A DNA stretch of 64,000 bases from JAXLYE01 sp046351595 (lineage in GTDB: Bacteria > Myxococcota_A > Polyangia > Palsa-1104 > JAEUJZ01): positions 124,001 through 188,000 of the forward strand of contig JAXLYE010000003.1 in NCBI GenBank assembly GCA_046351595.1, given 5' to 3'. Positions 51,750 through 60,680 of the stretch are shown here, piece after piece; position 1 is the first letter of the stretch; the number at the start of each line of letters is the position of its first letter. The notes below the pieces were generated by a model. The model made no database searches and was not told the DNA's origin. It saw only the letters and a program-made list of their open reading frames with translations. The translations under genes and the position numbers were made by a program.

Positions 51750-53861
51750 TCAGGGCTGCGGCAGCAGCACGAAGCCCGAGCGCTCGCTGCGCGGGTCGAC
51801 CGCGACGAGCGGTTGCGCCCGGGCGGACGTCGCCAGCCAGCGATGCAGCGCCTGCAGAGGCGCCGTCGGGTCCGCGGGCAGCGGGTCCAGCACCAGCACG
51901 CGCACGCCGGCGCGCCGCGCCGCCTCGACGGTCTCGGCGGGCTCGGGCGACGGCGGCAGCAGCCGCACCGGCCGCGCGAGGCGCTCGCCGAACAGCGGAT
52001 AGGCGAGCTGACCGGGCACCGCACCGACGGGCCAGCCGGGCGGCAGCCGCTCCAGCGCCGCGGCCGTCGCGCCGTAGGCCGCGCGCCGGCGCTCGAGCCG
52101 CTGCCCGCCGAGGTGCGCCAGCCCGACCAGCACCGCGCCGAGCAGCGCCGCCGCAGCGAGCGCCCGCCGCGGCCGGGTGCAAAGGCCCAGCCCGTCGAGC
52201 CTCGCCCCGAGCGCCAGCGCCGCGGCGCGCGGGCCCAGCCCCGCCGCCAGCCCGGCCAGCAGCAGCGCGGCCACGAGCGCCAGCCCGAGCGTGCGCTGCC
52301 CGAGCGCGCTGTCGACGAGCTGGCCGCGCGCACCGAGCTGCTCCAGCGCTCGCAGCCGCGCCACGCCGAGCAGCAGCGGCAAGAGCGCCAGCCCGGCGGT
52401 GAAGCGCGGGCCGAGCCGCGCCGCCAGCCGCTCGAAGCCGAGCGCCGCCACCGCCGCGAACAGGCCCAGCGCCGGCAGGCCGTAGCGCAGGCCCTGGCCG
52501 ATCCAGGTCGTTATCTGCCAGCCGTGCGAGCCGTTGTCGCCGCTGTACGGCGTCGCTGCGTACAGCGCCGTGCAGGCGATGCCGAGCAGCGCCACCGCCG
52601 CCACCCGGCGCGTCCACGCGGCCAGCGAACATATCAACATAACGCTCAGCAATAAAAACGGTATCTCCAAATAAAAAGCGATGACCTTGATTAGCACTTT
52701 GATGTGCTCCGGGTCGGTCAGGCGGAACAGGTGCAAAAGCGAGGTCTGCTTGACGCCGGCCATGAACGCGGCGTCGCCCGAGAGCAGGACCCGGCGCCCG
52801 AGCTGCAGGTGCACGAAGCCCAGCGGGTTGCCGGTGCGGGCGGTGTTGGCGGCGTAGAAGAACAGTCCGACGCCGAGCGCGCAGAGCCCGACGGCGAGGC
52901 GGGCGAGCCCGGGCTTGCCGGGGCCAGGCGGCGCGGACGCGGGCCGGGGCCGGCCGAGCAGGCGCTGCCCGACCGCCGCCGCCGCGAGCAGGCCGACGTA
53001 GCCGAGCGCCGACAGCTTCGTCGAGGCGAGCAGCGCGATCGCCACCAGCGCCCACAGCCGGTCGTCGGTGCCAGAGCGGCCGGCGCGGCCGGGGCGGGCG
53101 CGCAGTGCGTAGTACAGGCCGGCGACGAAGAAGGCGGCGAACGGCAGGTCGATGTGCAGCGACGTGACCTGCTCGAGGCAGAGCGGCTGGCCGAGCAGCA
53201 GCAGCGAGGCGCCCAGGCCGCCGGCCCGCGAGGCGCCGAGCGAGCGCGCCAGGCGATGGGTCGACAGGCCGAAGATCAGCCAGCAGAACAGATTGGGCCA
53301 TAGCGCGGCGTCGTCGCGCTGCAATATCATCATAAAAAATCCGCATATCGCTTCCCAGGTATAGGGATAAAAGGTCTGCTGCGGGCCGCCGAACGGGGAC
53401 GGCGGGGCGAAGCCGCCGCGCTGGATCCACTCGGTGACGATGGGCAAGTGGTAGGCCAGCGAGTCGAAGTCGGTGATCGGCCGGCTCGCGCACAGGTATA
53501 CGAGGAATAAAAAGAGCGCGGCGTGCGCGGCGACGAGCAGGCGCTCGGTCGCAGAGAGCGCGGGGGCGGGCCGGTGGGCAAGCGGCGCGCCGCGGCGGGC
53601 GAGCAGGCCGACGCCCAGCGCCGCGATCCCCGCCTCGGCGGCGAGCACCGATGGGGCGTCGTAGCGCTGCGCGGCGAGCAGCAAGAGCGAAAGGCCGCTC
53701 TGCACGAGCGCCCAGACGAGCAGGCAGGTCAAGAGGCGGTGGCTGCGCGGCTCCGGCGCCGCGGCGCGGTGCGGCGAGGCCAGCGCCCAGGCCACGGGCA
53801 GCGGCGCGCAGAGCGCCAGCGAGCCGGCAAACAGCCGCGCGACGAGGGACAGGAGCGCCAT
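51750..53861 (-). CDS. polytopic membrane protein, glycosyltransferase-like (GT-C type)
   Basis: 703 residues with about 12 hydrophobic helices and a soluble C-terminal part of about 130 residues. The first loop contains the acidic pattern DFDSLAYHLPIVTEWIQRGG (about 131-150), close to the catalytic loop of GT-C/PMT-type glycosyltransferases (DE or DD near a first periplasmic loop). No exact family is claimed. It is convergent with the lipoprotein gene (14-base gap). Codon use is unusual in short patches: 52620-52690, 53320-53390 and near 53505 use ATA, TTA, TTT and AAA-rich codons within transmembrane segments, in contrast to the GC-rich remainder. Confidence 0.75.
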   Translation of the reverse strand: MALLSLVARLFAGSLALCAPLPVAWALASPHRAAAPEPRSHRLLTCLLVWALVQSGLSLLLLAAQRYDAPSVLAAEAGIAALGVGLLARRGAPLAHRPAPALSATERLLVAAHAALFLFLVYLCASRPITDFDSLAYHLPIVTEWIQRGGFAPPSPFGGPQQTFYPYTWEAICGFFMMILQRDDAALWPNLFCWLIFGLSTHRLARSLGASRAGGLGASLLLLGQPLCLEQVTSLHIDLPFAAFFVAGLYYALRARPGRAGRSGTDDRLWALVAIALLASTKLSALGYVGLLAAAAVGQRLLGRPRPASAPPGPGKPGLARLAVGLCALGVGLFFYAANTARTGNPLGFVHLQLGRRVLLSGDAAFMAGVKQTSLLHLFRLTDPEHIKVLIKVIAFYLEIPFLLLSVMLICSLAAWTRRVAAVALLGIACTALYAATPYSGDNGSHGWQITTWIGQGLRYGLPALGLFAAVAALGFERLAARLGPRFTAGLALLPLLLGVARLRALEQLGARGQLVDSALGQRTLGLALVAALLLAGLAAGLGPRAAALALGARLDGLGLCTRPRRALAAAALLGAVLVGLAHLGGQRLERRRAAYGATAAALERLPPGWPVGAVPGQLAYPLFGERLARPVRLLPPSPEPAETVEAARRAGVRVLVLDPLPADPTAPLQALHRWLATSARAQPLVAVDPRSERSGFVLLPQP

Positions 53862-53988
53862 GCGCGGACTCTAGCGCGTCCCGCGCGCGCGGCGACGGCG
53901 TTGTGCGCGGGCTGCACGCTCGCGTGGACGTGGAGCAGCGCGCCCGGCTGCCGCTGCACGCTCGTCGCCGTCGCCGTCGCGGCCGGTA

Positions 53989-55095
53989 TCAGCCGTGCTT
54001 GCGCGCGAACTCGGCCATGAAGCCGGCCAGCGCGCGCGCGCCCTCGATCGGGAAGGCGTTGTACACCGACGCGCGCAGGCCGCCGACCGAGCGGTGCCCC
54101 TTGAGCCCGTCCATGCCCTGCGCCTTGGCCTCCTTGACGAAGCGGTCGGTCAGCTCCTCGGAGGGCAGGCGGAAGGTGATGTTCATGCGCGAGCGGCAGT
54201 CGGCGGTGGCGTGGCCGCGGTAGAAGCCGGGCGCAGCGTCGATGGCGTCGTAGATGAGGCGCGCCTTGTCCTCGTTGTGGCGCTGCATCGCTGAAAGGCC
54301 GCCCTGCTTCTTCAGCCAGCGCAGCACCAGGTGCACGACGTAGATCGCGAACACCGGCGGCGTGTTGTACAGCGACCGGTTCTCGAGGTGCGTGCGGTAG
54401 TTGAGCAGGATCGGCAGCTTCGCCTGCGCCGCCTTGTCCAGGACGAGCACGTCCTCGCGCAGCAGCACCACGGTCACGCCGGCCGGGCCCGCGTTCTTCT
54501 GCGCACCGGCGTAGATCAGCGAGTAGCGCTGGGTGTCGACGGGGCGCGACAGGAAGTCGCTCGACATGTCGCAGACCAGCGGGCGGCCCTTGACCTCGGG
54601 CTCCTCTTGCCACTGCGTGCCCCAGATGGTGTTGTTGCTGGTCGTGTGCACGTAGACCGGCGAGTCCGACAGGCGCAGCTCGTCGGCGCGCGGGATGCGC
54701 CGGAACTGCTCGCCCTCGGTCGAGGCGGCGACGTGCGTCTGGCCGACGCGCTGCGCCTCGATCAGCGCCTTCTTCGACCACTCGCCGGTGATCACGTAGT
54801 CCGCGGTCCGCCCCGCGGCCAAGAGGTTCATCGGCACCATCGAGAACTGCAGCGTCGCGCCGCCCGACAGGAACAGGATCTTGAAGGCGTCCGGCAGGCC
54901 GAGCAGCGAGCGCAGATCCGCCTCGGTCTCGCCCAGGATGGCCTCGAACTCCTTGGAGCGGTGCGAGATCTCGAGGATGCCGATGCCGGTGTTCCCGAGG
55001 GAGAGCAGGTTCTCGCGGGCCTCGAGGAGGACCTCCTCGGGCAGGACCGCGGGTCCGGCCGAGAAGTTATAGATGCGGTGCGTGGTGGTGGCCAT
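53989..55095 (-). CDS. serC: phosphoserine aminotransferase
   Basis: 368 residues. SerC converts 3-phosphohydroxypyruvate to phosphoserine in serine synthesis (and acts in pyridoxal phosphate synthesis). The sequence matches the family end to end: YNFSAGPAVLPEEVLLEA near the start, LFLSGGATLQFSMVPMNLL (about 72-90), the PLP lysine K200 in YAGAQKNAGPAGVTVVLLRED, NYRTHLENRSLYNTPPVFAIYV, and GLKGHRSVGGLRASVYNAFPIEG at the end. No abnormality is visible. The flanking genes are unrelated. Confidence 0.98.
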   Translation of the reverse strand: MATTTHRIYNFSAGPAVLPEEVLLEARENLLSLGNTGIGILEISHRSKEFEAILGETEADLRSLLGLPDAFKILFLSGGATLQFSMVPMNLLAAGRTADYVITGEWSKKALIEAQRVGQTHVAASTEGEQFRRIPRADELRLSDSPVYVHTTSNNTIWGTQWQEEPEVKGRPLVCDMSSDFLSRPVDTQRYSLIYAGAQKNAGPAGVTVVLLREDVLVLDKAAQAKLPILLNYRTHLENRSLYNTPPVFAIYVVHLVLRWLKKQGGLSAMQRHNEDKARLIYDAIDAAPGFYRGHATADCRSRMNITFRLPSEELTDRFVKEAKAQGMDGLKGHRSVGGLRASVYNAFPIEGARALAGFMAEFARKHG

Positions 55096-55192
55096 TTCGT
55101 GCCTCGCAGAAGGGGGTGAGCGGGCCTCGGGCGGCGGGGTCGTCCCGAGCGGTCCGCCCGCGGCAGGACAGAGGCTACACGCAGCGGCGGGG

Positions 55193-55726
55193 TCAGGAAA
55201 GGCTCGCCTGCGCGCAGCCCGCGTCGCAGTCGCCGCCGTCCGGGCGCACCAGCTCGTAGCTGACCGGGCGGGTGACGTCGACGAGCGGCGCCTGGCCCGG
55301 CACGCCCACCCTTACGACGTAGACGTCGCCGTCGCTGAGCGCCGCGGCCGTGCCGGTCAGCGTGATCCGCAGCTGGCGCGGATCCGCGGCGCCGGTGAGC
55401 TCGATGCGGCCGCTGAGCGGGCCGATCAGGATCGCCTGCCACAGCGCCGCATCCCGCTGCAGAAGCGCAGTCGTCGCGCACACCGTGTTGCGGCAGACCG
55501 TGATCTCGAGCGCAGCGGGATCGACGCCGCCGAGCTGCAGCGAGGTGGTGTACGTGACGCCGCTCTCACAGTCGCTGCGGGTGCAGCTGCGGCCCTGCGG
55601 GCTGGCGACACTGCCGCCGCCGATGCAGCCTCCCAGAGTGACAGCGACGGTCAGTGCGAAGACGGCCGCAGCGACGAGCGCGCCGGCAGGCCCGTACTCC
55701 CACGATCGCTGTGTTGCGCATCTCAT
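55193..55726 (-). CDS. putative lipoprotein
   Basis: 177 residues from the ATG at 55726, preceded by AGGGAAGA; a longer frame to 55774 adds 16 unlikely residues. A hydrophobic signal ends in a lipobox (TLGGCIGGG). The mature part has Cys pairs (SCTRSDC near 55-61; VCRNTVC near 80-86; CDAGC near the end) and predicted beta strands, with TGTAAALSDGDVYVVRVG in the second half. No family was recognised. The gene is divergent from the histidine kinase (182-base gap) and may share a regulatory region with it. Confidence 0.7.
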   Translation of the reverse strand: MRCATQRSWEYGPAGALVAAAVFALTVAVTLGGCIGGGSVASPQGRSCTRSDCESGVTYTTSLQLGGVDPAALEITVCRNTVCATTALLQRDAALWQAILIGPLSGRIELTGAADPRQLRITLTGTAAALSDGDVYVVRVGVPGQAPLVDVTRPVSYELVRPDGGDCDAGCAQASLS

Positions 55727-55908
55727 TAAGGTCTTCCCTGACTCACATGGTGCAGTCTGTGCGTCGGATCTCACGGACGGCGCGCGCGAGTCTGCCGCCG
55801 CGACGCTTCGGCTAGGATAGTACCTGCTGCAGCCGGTCCGGGGCGCGCGTCCGATGCAGGGCGCAGGGCCCGGCCGGCTCGCCCCGCCACGACCTGCTCG
55901 ACGACGCC

Positions 55909-57381
55909 ATGCGACGACGCCCTCTCGACGACCCGCGGCTCCAGGCCTTTGAGCTGCTCGGCCACGCGGTGTGGATCACGGATCCCGACGCGCCGCAGGT
56001 CATCTGGGGCAACCGCGCCGCGCTCGCGCTGTGGCTCGCCGACGATCTGGACGAGCTGGTCAACCGCGACTTCAGCACCACCTCCGAAACCGCGCGCATC
56101 ACGCTGCGCAACCTGCGCGACCGCGTCGCGGCGGGCCAGCGCGTGCGCTCCGAGCGCACGGTCTACCCGCGCGACACGCCGGTGTTCGTAGAGATGAGCA
56201 TCGGCGCCTACCCGCTGCCCGACGGCCGGGTCGGTCTGCTCGTCGAGGGGCAGGCGGCGCGCGGGCCGCGCCCGGATCCGGACATCATCCGCGGCGCCGA
56301 GGCCGCGCGCTACGCACCGCTGGCCCTGTCCACGCACAGCCGCGACGGCGAGACCCTGACGCGCAACGCCTGCGCCAGCCGCATGTTCGGCAGCGACATG
56401 CGCTTTGACACCCTGTTCGAGCGTCCCGAGGACGCGGCGCGCTGCTGGCAGGCGCTCTTCCGCGACGGCGAGCTGCGGACCGACGCGCTGTTGTGCACGA
56501 CCTCGGGGCCGCGCTGGCACACGCTCGACGCGCGCACCATGCCGGATCCGGTGACCGGGCAGCAGATGGTGGTGCTGAGCCTGCACGACATCACCAAGCG
56601 CGTCGAAGCGGAGAGCGCCAAGGACGACTTCATCGCGGTCATCAACCACGAGCTGCGCACGCCGCTGACCTCGATCCGCGGCGCGCTCGGGCTGCTCTTG
56701 GCGGGCGCGGTCGACGAGCGGCCCGACGAGCGGCAGCAGCTCATGCAGATCGCCGACGACAACTGCCGGCGGCTCGGCGAGCTGATCGACGACCTGCTCG
56801 ACGTCCAGCGCATCCTGGCGTACGAGGCCGACGGCGGCGCCAGCGGGCAGGGCCTGTCGCTGCGGCGGCGCGTGCTCGATCTGCGGCCGCTCATCGAGCA
56901 GGCGGTGCAGCTCGTGACGGCGCCGCGGCACGGCCGGCGCGCGCAGATCTGCTGCGAGCTGCCCGAGCAGCCGACGCTGATCGAGGGCGACGAGCGGCGG
57001 CTGCGGCAGGTGATCTCGCACCTTCTGGTCAACGCCATCAAGTACGGGCCCGAGGGCGGCACCATCACGGTCGCGCTGACCTGCGAGGAAGGTCGAATCC
57101 ACTGCGAGGTGCGCGACGAGGGGCGGGGCGTGCCCGCGGCGTTCCGCTCGCGCCTGTTCCAGCGCTTCAGCCAGGCCGACAGCTCGACCCAGCGCAGCAG
57201 CCAGGGCACGGGCCTGGGCCTGTTCCTGTCGCGCCACATCGTCGAGGCGCACGGCGGCCGCATCGGCTACGACGCCGGCAGCTCCGGCGGCAGCCGCTTC
57301 TTCTTCACGCTGCCCGTCGCCCCCGAAACAGAGAGAGCCGCGCCCCGGTCCGAGCTCTCGGACGAAGGCGCGGCTCCCTGA
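55909..57381 (+). CDS. PAS-domain sensor histidine kinase
   Basis: 490 residues, with no transmembrane segment, so a cytoplasmic sensor. Two PAS-like domains are seen (about 8-115 and 120-225; the first opens with LLGHAVWITDPDAPQVIWGNRAAL). The HisKA domain has the phospho-accepting H247 in INHELRTPLTS. The ATPase domain has the N box LVNAIKYGPEGG, the G1 box DEGRGVP, the F box FQRFSQADSSTQR, and the G2 box GTGLGLFLSRHIV. All boxes are intact. No response regulator gene is adjacent, so the partner must lie elsewhere. It is convergent with the cysteine protease gene. Confidence 0.93.
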   Translation: MRRRPLDDPRLQAFELLGHAVWITDPDAPQVIWGNRAALALWLADDLDELVNRDFSTTSETARITLRNLRDRVAAGQRVRSERTVYPRDTPVFVEMSIGAYPLPDGRVGLLVEGQAARGPRPDPDIIRGAEAARYAPLALSTHSRDGETLTRNACASRMFGSDMRFDTLFERPEDAARCWQALFRDGELRTDALLCTTSGPRWHTLDARTMPDPVTGQQMVVLSLHDITKRVEAESAKDDFIAVINHELRTPLTSIRGALGLLLAGAVDERPDERQQLMQIADDNCRRLGELIDDLLDVQRILAYEADGGASGQGLSLRRRVLDLRPLIEQAVQLVTAPRHGRRAQICCELPEQPTLIEGDERRLRQVISHLLVNAIKYGPEGGTITVALTCEEGRIHCEVRDEGRGVPAAFRSRLFQRFSQADSSTQRSSQGTGLGLFLSRHIVEAHGGRIGYDAGSSGGSRFFFTLPVAPETERAAPRSELSDEGAAP

Positions 57382-57418
57382 GCCTGCTCACACGGGCCGC
57401 GGCCCGCGTGTCACAGCA

Positions 57419-58525
57419 CTACGGACGGACGGTGGCCGGCGGATCCGCGGTGTTGGCCGAGCCGTAGTCCTTGATGTAGCGGTACGAGATCCAGCCGTAG
57501 CCCGCGCCCTTCGCATTGTTGATGCCGAAGCTGGCGGTGCCCCACGAGTTCTTGAACAGGTAGAAGCCCTTCTCCTTGACCGGCTTGCCGGCCGAGTCGA
57601 CCGTCGGCTTGCCGTCCTTGTCCATGACCTGGACCTCCATGTTGTCATCCCAGCCCACGAGCTGGATGGAGTGACCGGCCGGCGCCTTGTTGCTCTCGGT
57701 CTTGTCGGTGGCGTTGGGGTACTGGACGACGCCCTGGCCGAAGCGCGTCGACGACACGGGCAGCGTCGAGCGGCGGTGGTTCCACGCCTGGTAGAAGAAG
57801 TCGAGGCCGACCAGCACGCCGGTCTTCTTCTCGAAGATCACGTTCTTGATCGAGCTGGTGCTGACGTAGCGCGACGCCGGCAGCTTGTACTTCATCGCCA
57901 TGGTGGCGGCGCTCGGCGGGTTGCCGTTCGTGTAGCAGATCGTGGGGTGCCCGGACTCCTGATCGGTGCACGCCGGATCGTTCAGCGTGGTCCACGGCTG
58001 CGTCTCGTACGGCCACGCCGACTCGACCGGGATTCCGTAGCTGACGATCGCCCTCAGGTTGTAGCTGTCGGACGAGCCCGAGGTGTTGGTGAACGCCTTG
58101 ACCTGGTTCTTCACGGACCACTGCAGGTACTGCTCCGAGAAGTCCGGATTCGACATCCCGGCCTTCTTGTACAGCGACTCCATCAGGCCCGTGGTCGAGA
58201 AGATCGAGCACACGCCGCGCGAGCCCTGGCTCTTCACCGGCGTCTGCAGGTTGACGATGTCGAACGAGGTCGGCAGCGTCACGTCGGCCTTGCCCTCGAA
58301 CGGGATGCTCTCGTCGCTGGGAGCGTCCTTCTTCAGCGCCTCGATGGGCGCCAGCGGCGCGTCGTTGTCCTGGATCATGCTGGCCGGCACCGTGCCGAGA
58401 TCCTCTTCCGGCTCGGCGTTGCCGCAGCCGATCAGCAGCCCGCCCGCGAGGACGGGGAGCAGCAGGCCAGAAACCAACCCAGAAACTCCAGAGATACGAT
58501 CGAGGGTGCGCTTCGAGGTCTTCAT
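57419..58525 (-). CDS. papain-like (C1 family) cysteine protease lipoprotein
   Basis: 368 residues from the ATG at 58525, since the frame open further upstream lacks any domain match. A signal peptide with lipobox (GGLLIGCGN) suggests a lipoprotein. An acidic prosegment-like stretch runs to about 90. The catalytic residues of papain-type enzymes are all present: the oxyanion Gln in PVKSQGSRG, C106 in GVCSIFS, H285 in GHSIQLVGW, and N326 in YLFKNSWGTASFG. The substrate is unknown; the location and anchor suggest digestion or processing at the cell surface. Upstream is a 326-base region rich in inverted repeats. Confidence 0.92.
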   Translation of the reverse strand: MKTSKRTLDRISGVSGLVSGLLLPVLAGGLLIGCGNAEPEEDLGTVPASMIQDNDAPLAPIEALKKDAPSDESIPFEGKADVTLPTSFDIVNLQTPVKSQGSRGVCSIFSTTGLMESLYKKAGMSNPDFSEQYLQWSVKNQVKAFTNTSGSSDSYNLRAIVSYGIPVESAWPYETQPWTTLNDPACTDQESGHPTICYTNGNPPSAATMAMKYKLPASRYVSTSSIKNVIFEKKTGVLVGLDFFYQAWNHRRSTLPVSSTRFGQGVVQYPNATDKTESNKAPAGHSIQLVGWDDNMEVQVMDKDGKPTVDSAGKPVKEKGFYLFKNSWGTASFGINNAKGAGYGWISYRYIKDYGSANTADPPATVRP

Positions 58526-58851
58526 CAAGTTCTCCGAATGTTCTTTTAGAGAGAGTGCGGGAAGGAGTCTACGAGACGCTCTTGTGCGCTCGCAAAACCG
58601 GGCGAAGGTAATGAACTCGCCTTCCCAACGCAAGCCCGGCGAGAGGAGTACCTTGCCGGCCTGACACCCCGAGGGACAGGCACGGAAACAGCCGGGCGGG
58701 AGATCGCGCAGACCGCGCGAGCGCCGCCCTTGTTTTTGAAATTTCCGACGGGAAATACCGACTCCCGAGCGGACTCTGGGAGCAGTCATAACGACTCCGT
58801 TCGGACTCAGGACGGAGTCTGTTTCGGAGTCCGGACCATCGGACGAAAGCG
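58526..58851. promoter_or_regulatory. 326-base region with nested inverted repeats
   Basis: No gene is seen. The region lies between the protease start (58525) and the end of the DHH gene (58852), both on the - strand. ATTTCC and GGAAAT form a small palindrome with a 4-base centre at 58741-58756. From about 58759 to 58833 the half-sites GACTC, GGACTC and GGAGTC recur at least seven times in alternating orientation, allowing several competing hairpins. The spacing suggests multiple binding sites for a dimeric regulator or a structured leader of the protease transcript. Confidence 0.5.
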
Positions 58852-60111
58852 CTACGGAGCGCGCGGCGCCGTGCGAGACGAAGGAGCGTTGCCGCCCGGC
58901 AGCAGCGCCTGCGTGATCGCGTCGATGAGCTGCTGCTTGGCCACGAGCACCCGCGCCGCCTTGTCGCCCACATCGATCGCCATCCCCGGCGGCGGATCGT
59001 CGCCTGGCGCGGCGGTCGCAGCGGGCGCGGTCGCCGGATCGACCCGGTCGGCCCGATCGACCCGGTCGACGGGCGCCGCAGGGCCGAGCGGAACCGTGCA
59101 GCCCGCGGCGTTCTTGTGGCCGCCGCCGCCGAAGCGCTGCGCGATCTCGCCCAGGTGCACCGCGCCCTTGCCGCGCAGGCTGGCGTAGATGCGCTCGTCG
59201 CTGACCGTGATCAGCGCGCCGACCTCGACGCCGCGCACCGCGCGCGCGTAGTTCACCAGCTTGCCGACATCGTCCGGCGTGGCCTCGGCGTCGCGCATCA
59301 TCTGATCGGTCAGCGTCAGGATCGCCAGGCGGCCGCCGGCGTGGCGCTCCAGCGACGGCAGCACCTGACACAGAAGGCGCAGGCTGGCCTCGCTGAGCGA
59401 CTCGTCGAGCAGGAGCGCGATCTCCCAGGTCGACACGCCCGCGCGCACGCACGCAGCCGCGAGCTGCAGCGCCTCGGGGTTGGTGCCGGGGTAGCGGAAC
59501 CAGCCCGTGTCCTCGACCAGCGACACGAACAGCGCCGTCGCCAGGTCGCGCGGCAGCGCCGCCTCGTCGAGCCCGAGCGCCGCGAGCAGCCGCCACGCGA
59601 TCACCCCGGCGCTCGCCGCGTGCGGATCGCGCAGGATCAGATCGCCCAGGTCGCTGACCACCTCGTGGTGATCGAGCACGACCAGCGGCCCGGTCACCGC
59701 CGCATCGGGGAAGTGCTCGCCGAGCAGGTGCCGCGCGCCGCAGTCGTGGACCAGCGCCGCGTCGCAGCGCAGCGCCGCCGGCAGCTTGCGCCGGATCTCC
59801 CCCGCGCCCGGCAGGAACTGGAAGCGCCGCGGCACCGGGTCGGCGTTGTAAAGGTACACGTCCTTGCCCAGCCGGCGCAGCCCGTGCGCGGTCACCAGCA
59901 TGGCGCCGATGGCGTCGCCGTCGAGGCGGGCGTGGGCGGTCACCACGAAGCGCTGGCCGCGGCGCACCACGTCCGCCGCCGCCGCCAGCGCCGCTGCAAA
60001 GTCGGCGGCCGGCGCCAGGTCCCGGTCGGGCCCCGAGTCGGGCCCCGAGTCGGGCCCCGAGTCGGGTCTAGAGACGACGGGTCGGTTCGGTTGCGGGCTC
60101 TCCCTCTCCAT
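58852..60111 (-). CDS. DHH-family phosphoesterase (NrnA/bifunctional oligoribonuclease-like)
   Basis: 419 residues. NrnA-type enzymes hydrolyse short oligoribonucleotides, cyclic dinucleotide products or pAp. Metal-binding motifs are present: the HARLDGDAIGAM segment (about 59-70), the VHDCG segment (about 116-120), the DHH motif in VVLDHHEV (about 145-152), and the DHHA1 domain with RFGGGGHKNAAG (about 326-337). The N-terminus has three DSGP repeats from tandem 12-base units (60038-60073) and the C-terminus has an Asp/Arg-rich repeat; both are disordered additions. It is divergent from the fliO-like gene (68-base gap). Confidence 0.9.
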   Translation of the reverse strand: MERESPQPNRPVVSRPDSGPDSGPDSGPDRDLAPAADFAAALAAAADVVRRGQRFVVTAHARLDGDAIGAMLVTAHGLRRLGKDVYLYNADPVPRRFQFLPGAGEIRRKLPAALRCDAALVHDCGARHLLGEHFPDAAVTGPLVVLDHHEVVSDLGDLILRDPHAASAGVIAWRLLAALGLDEAALPRDLATALFVSLVEDTGWFRYPGTNPEALQLAAACVRAGVSTWEIALLLDESLSEASLRLLCQVLPSLERHAGGRLAILTLTDQMMRDAEATPDDVGKLVNYARAVRGVEVGALITVSDERIYASLRGKGAVHLGEIAQRFGGGGHKNAAGCTVPLGPAAPVDRVDRADRVDPATAPAATAAPGDDPPPGMAIDVGDKAARVLVAKQQLIDAITQALLPGGNAPSSRTAPRAP

Positions 60112-60179
60112 GCCCCGAAGCTACACCGCTCGCGGCCCCGGCGCGAAGGGCCTGGCGCCGCGCGAAGCGGTTGACAGCG

Positions 60180-60680
60180 ATGCGCGGGCGGCTTCTCATC
60201 GTCTCTATGCTGCTCCAGGCGATGCTGCTTCAGGTGGAGGCCGCGCCCGGCCCCGGCGAGCTCGGGCCGGGGGCGCTGTGGCCGACGCTGCTCGTTTTGG
60301 TCCTGCTCGTCGCGGCGCTGCTGCTCGTGCGGCTGCGCGGCCTCGGCGCGCGGGCGCGGGCGGCGAGCGGGCAGCTCGAGGTGCAGGCGCAGCTGGCGCT
60401 CTCGCCGGGTCACACGCTGTACCTGGTGCGGGCCGGCGAGCGGCGGCTGCTGCTCGGCGGTGCGGCGAGCGGGCTGACCCTGCTCACCGAGCTCGATGCC
60501 AGGCCGCCCGCCGCGCGCGCCGCGACGGCGGAGCCGACAGACCTGGCCCCCGCTGCAGCCAAGGCCACGACGCCGAGCGCCGATCCGACCGCCGACTGGC
60601 TCGCCGCGGCGCGCGGACCGCGCCCCCTGGTCGACGGAGACTACGCCGCGGGCGGGCCCGGCGAGAAGGGCCTGCGATGA
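60180..60680 (+). CDS. fliO: FliO-like flagellar export protein
   Basis: 166 residues from the ATG at 60180; a TTG at 60171 is an alternative. One membrane helix at about 37-56 (LWPTLLVLVLLVAALLLVRL) precedes a small domain with the FliO pattern LEVQAQLALSPGHTLYLVRAGERRLLLGGAASGLTLLTEL (about 70-108, given here in parts: the hydrophobic core and LLLGGAASG are the key marks). The C-terminal half is Ala/Pro-rich. FliO helps assemble the FliP pore of the flagellar type III export gate and is absent from injectisomes. Its stop codon overlaps the fliP start (ATGA). Confidence 0.75.
   Translation: MRGRLLIVSMLLQAMLLQVEAAPGPGELGPGALWPTLLVLVLLVAALLLVRLRGLGARARAASGQLEVQAQLALSPGHTLYLVRAGERRLLLGGAASGLTLLTELDARPPAARAATAEPTDLAPAAAKATTPSADPTADWLAAARGPRPLVDGDYAAGGPGEKGLR

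Noticed and set aside
57419..59596. 725-codon version of the cysteine protease gene starting far upstream
   Set aside because: The upstream extension reads through the intergenic repeats and antisense to the DHH gene. The ATG at 58525 starts a normal lipoprotein signal peptide.
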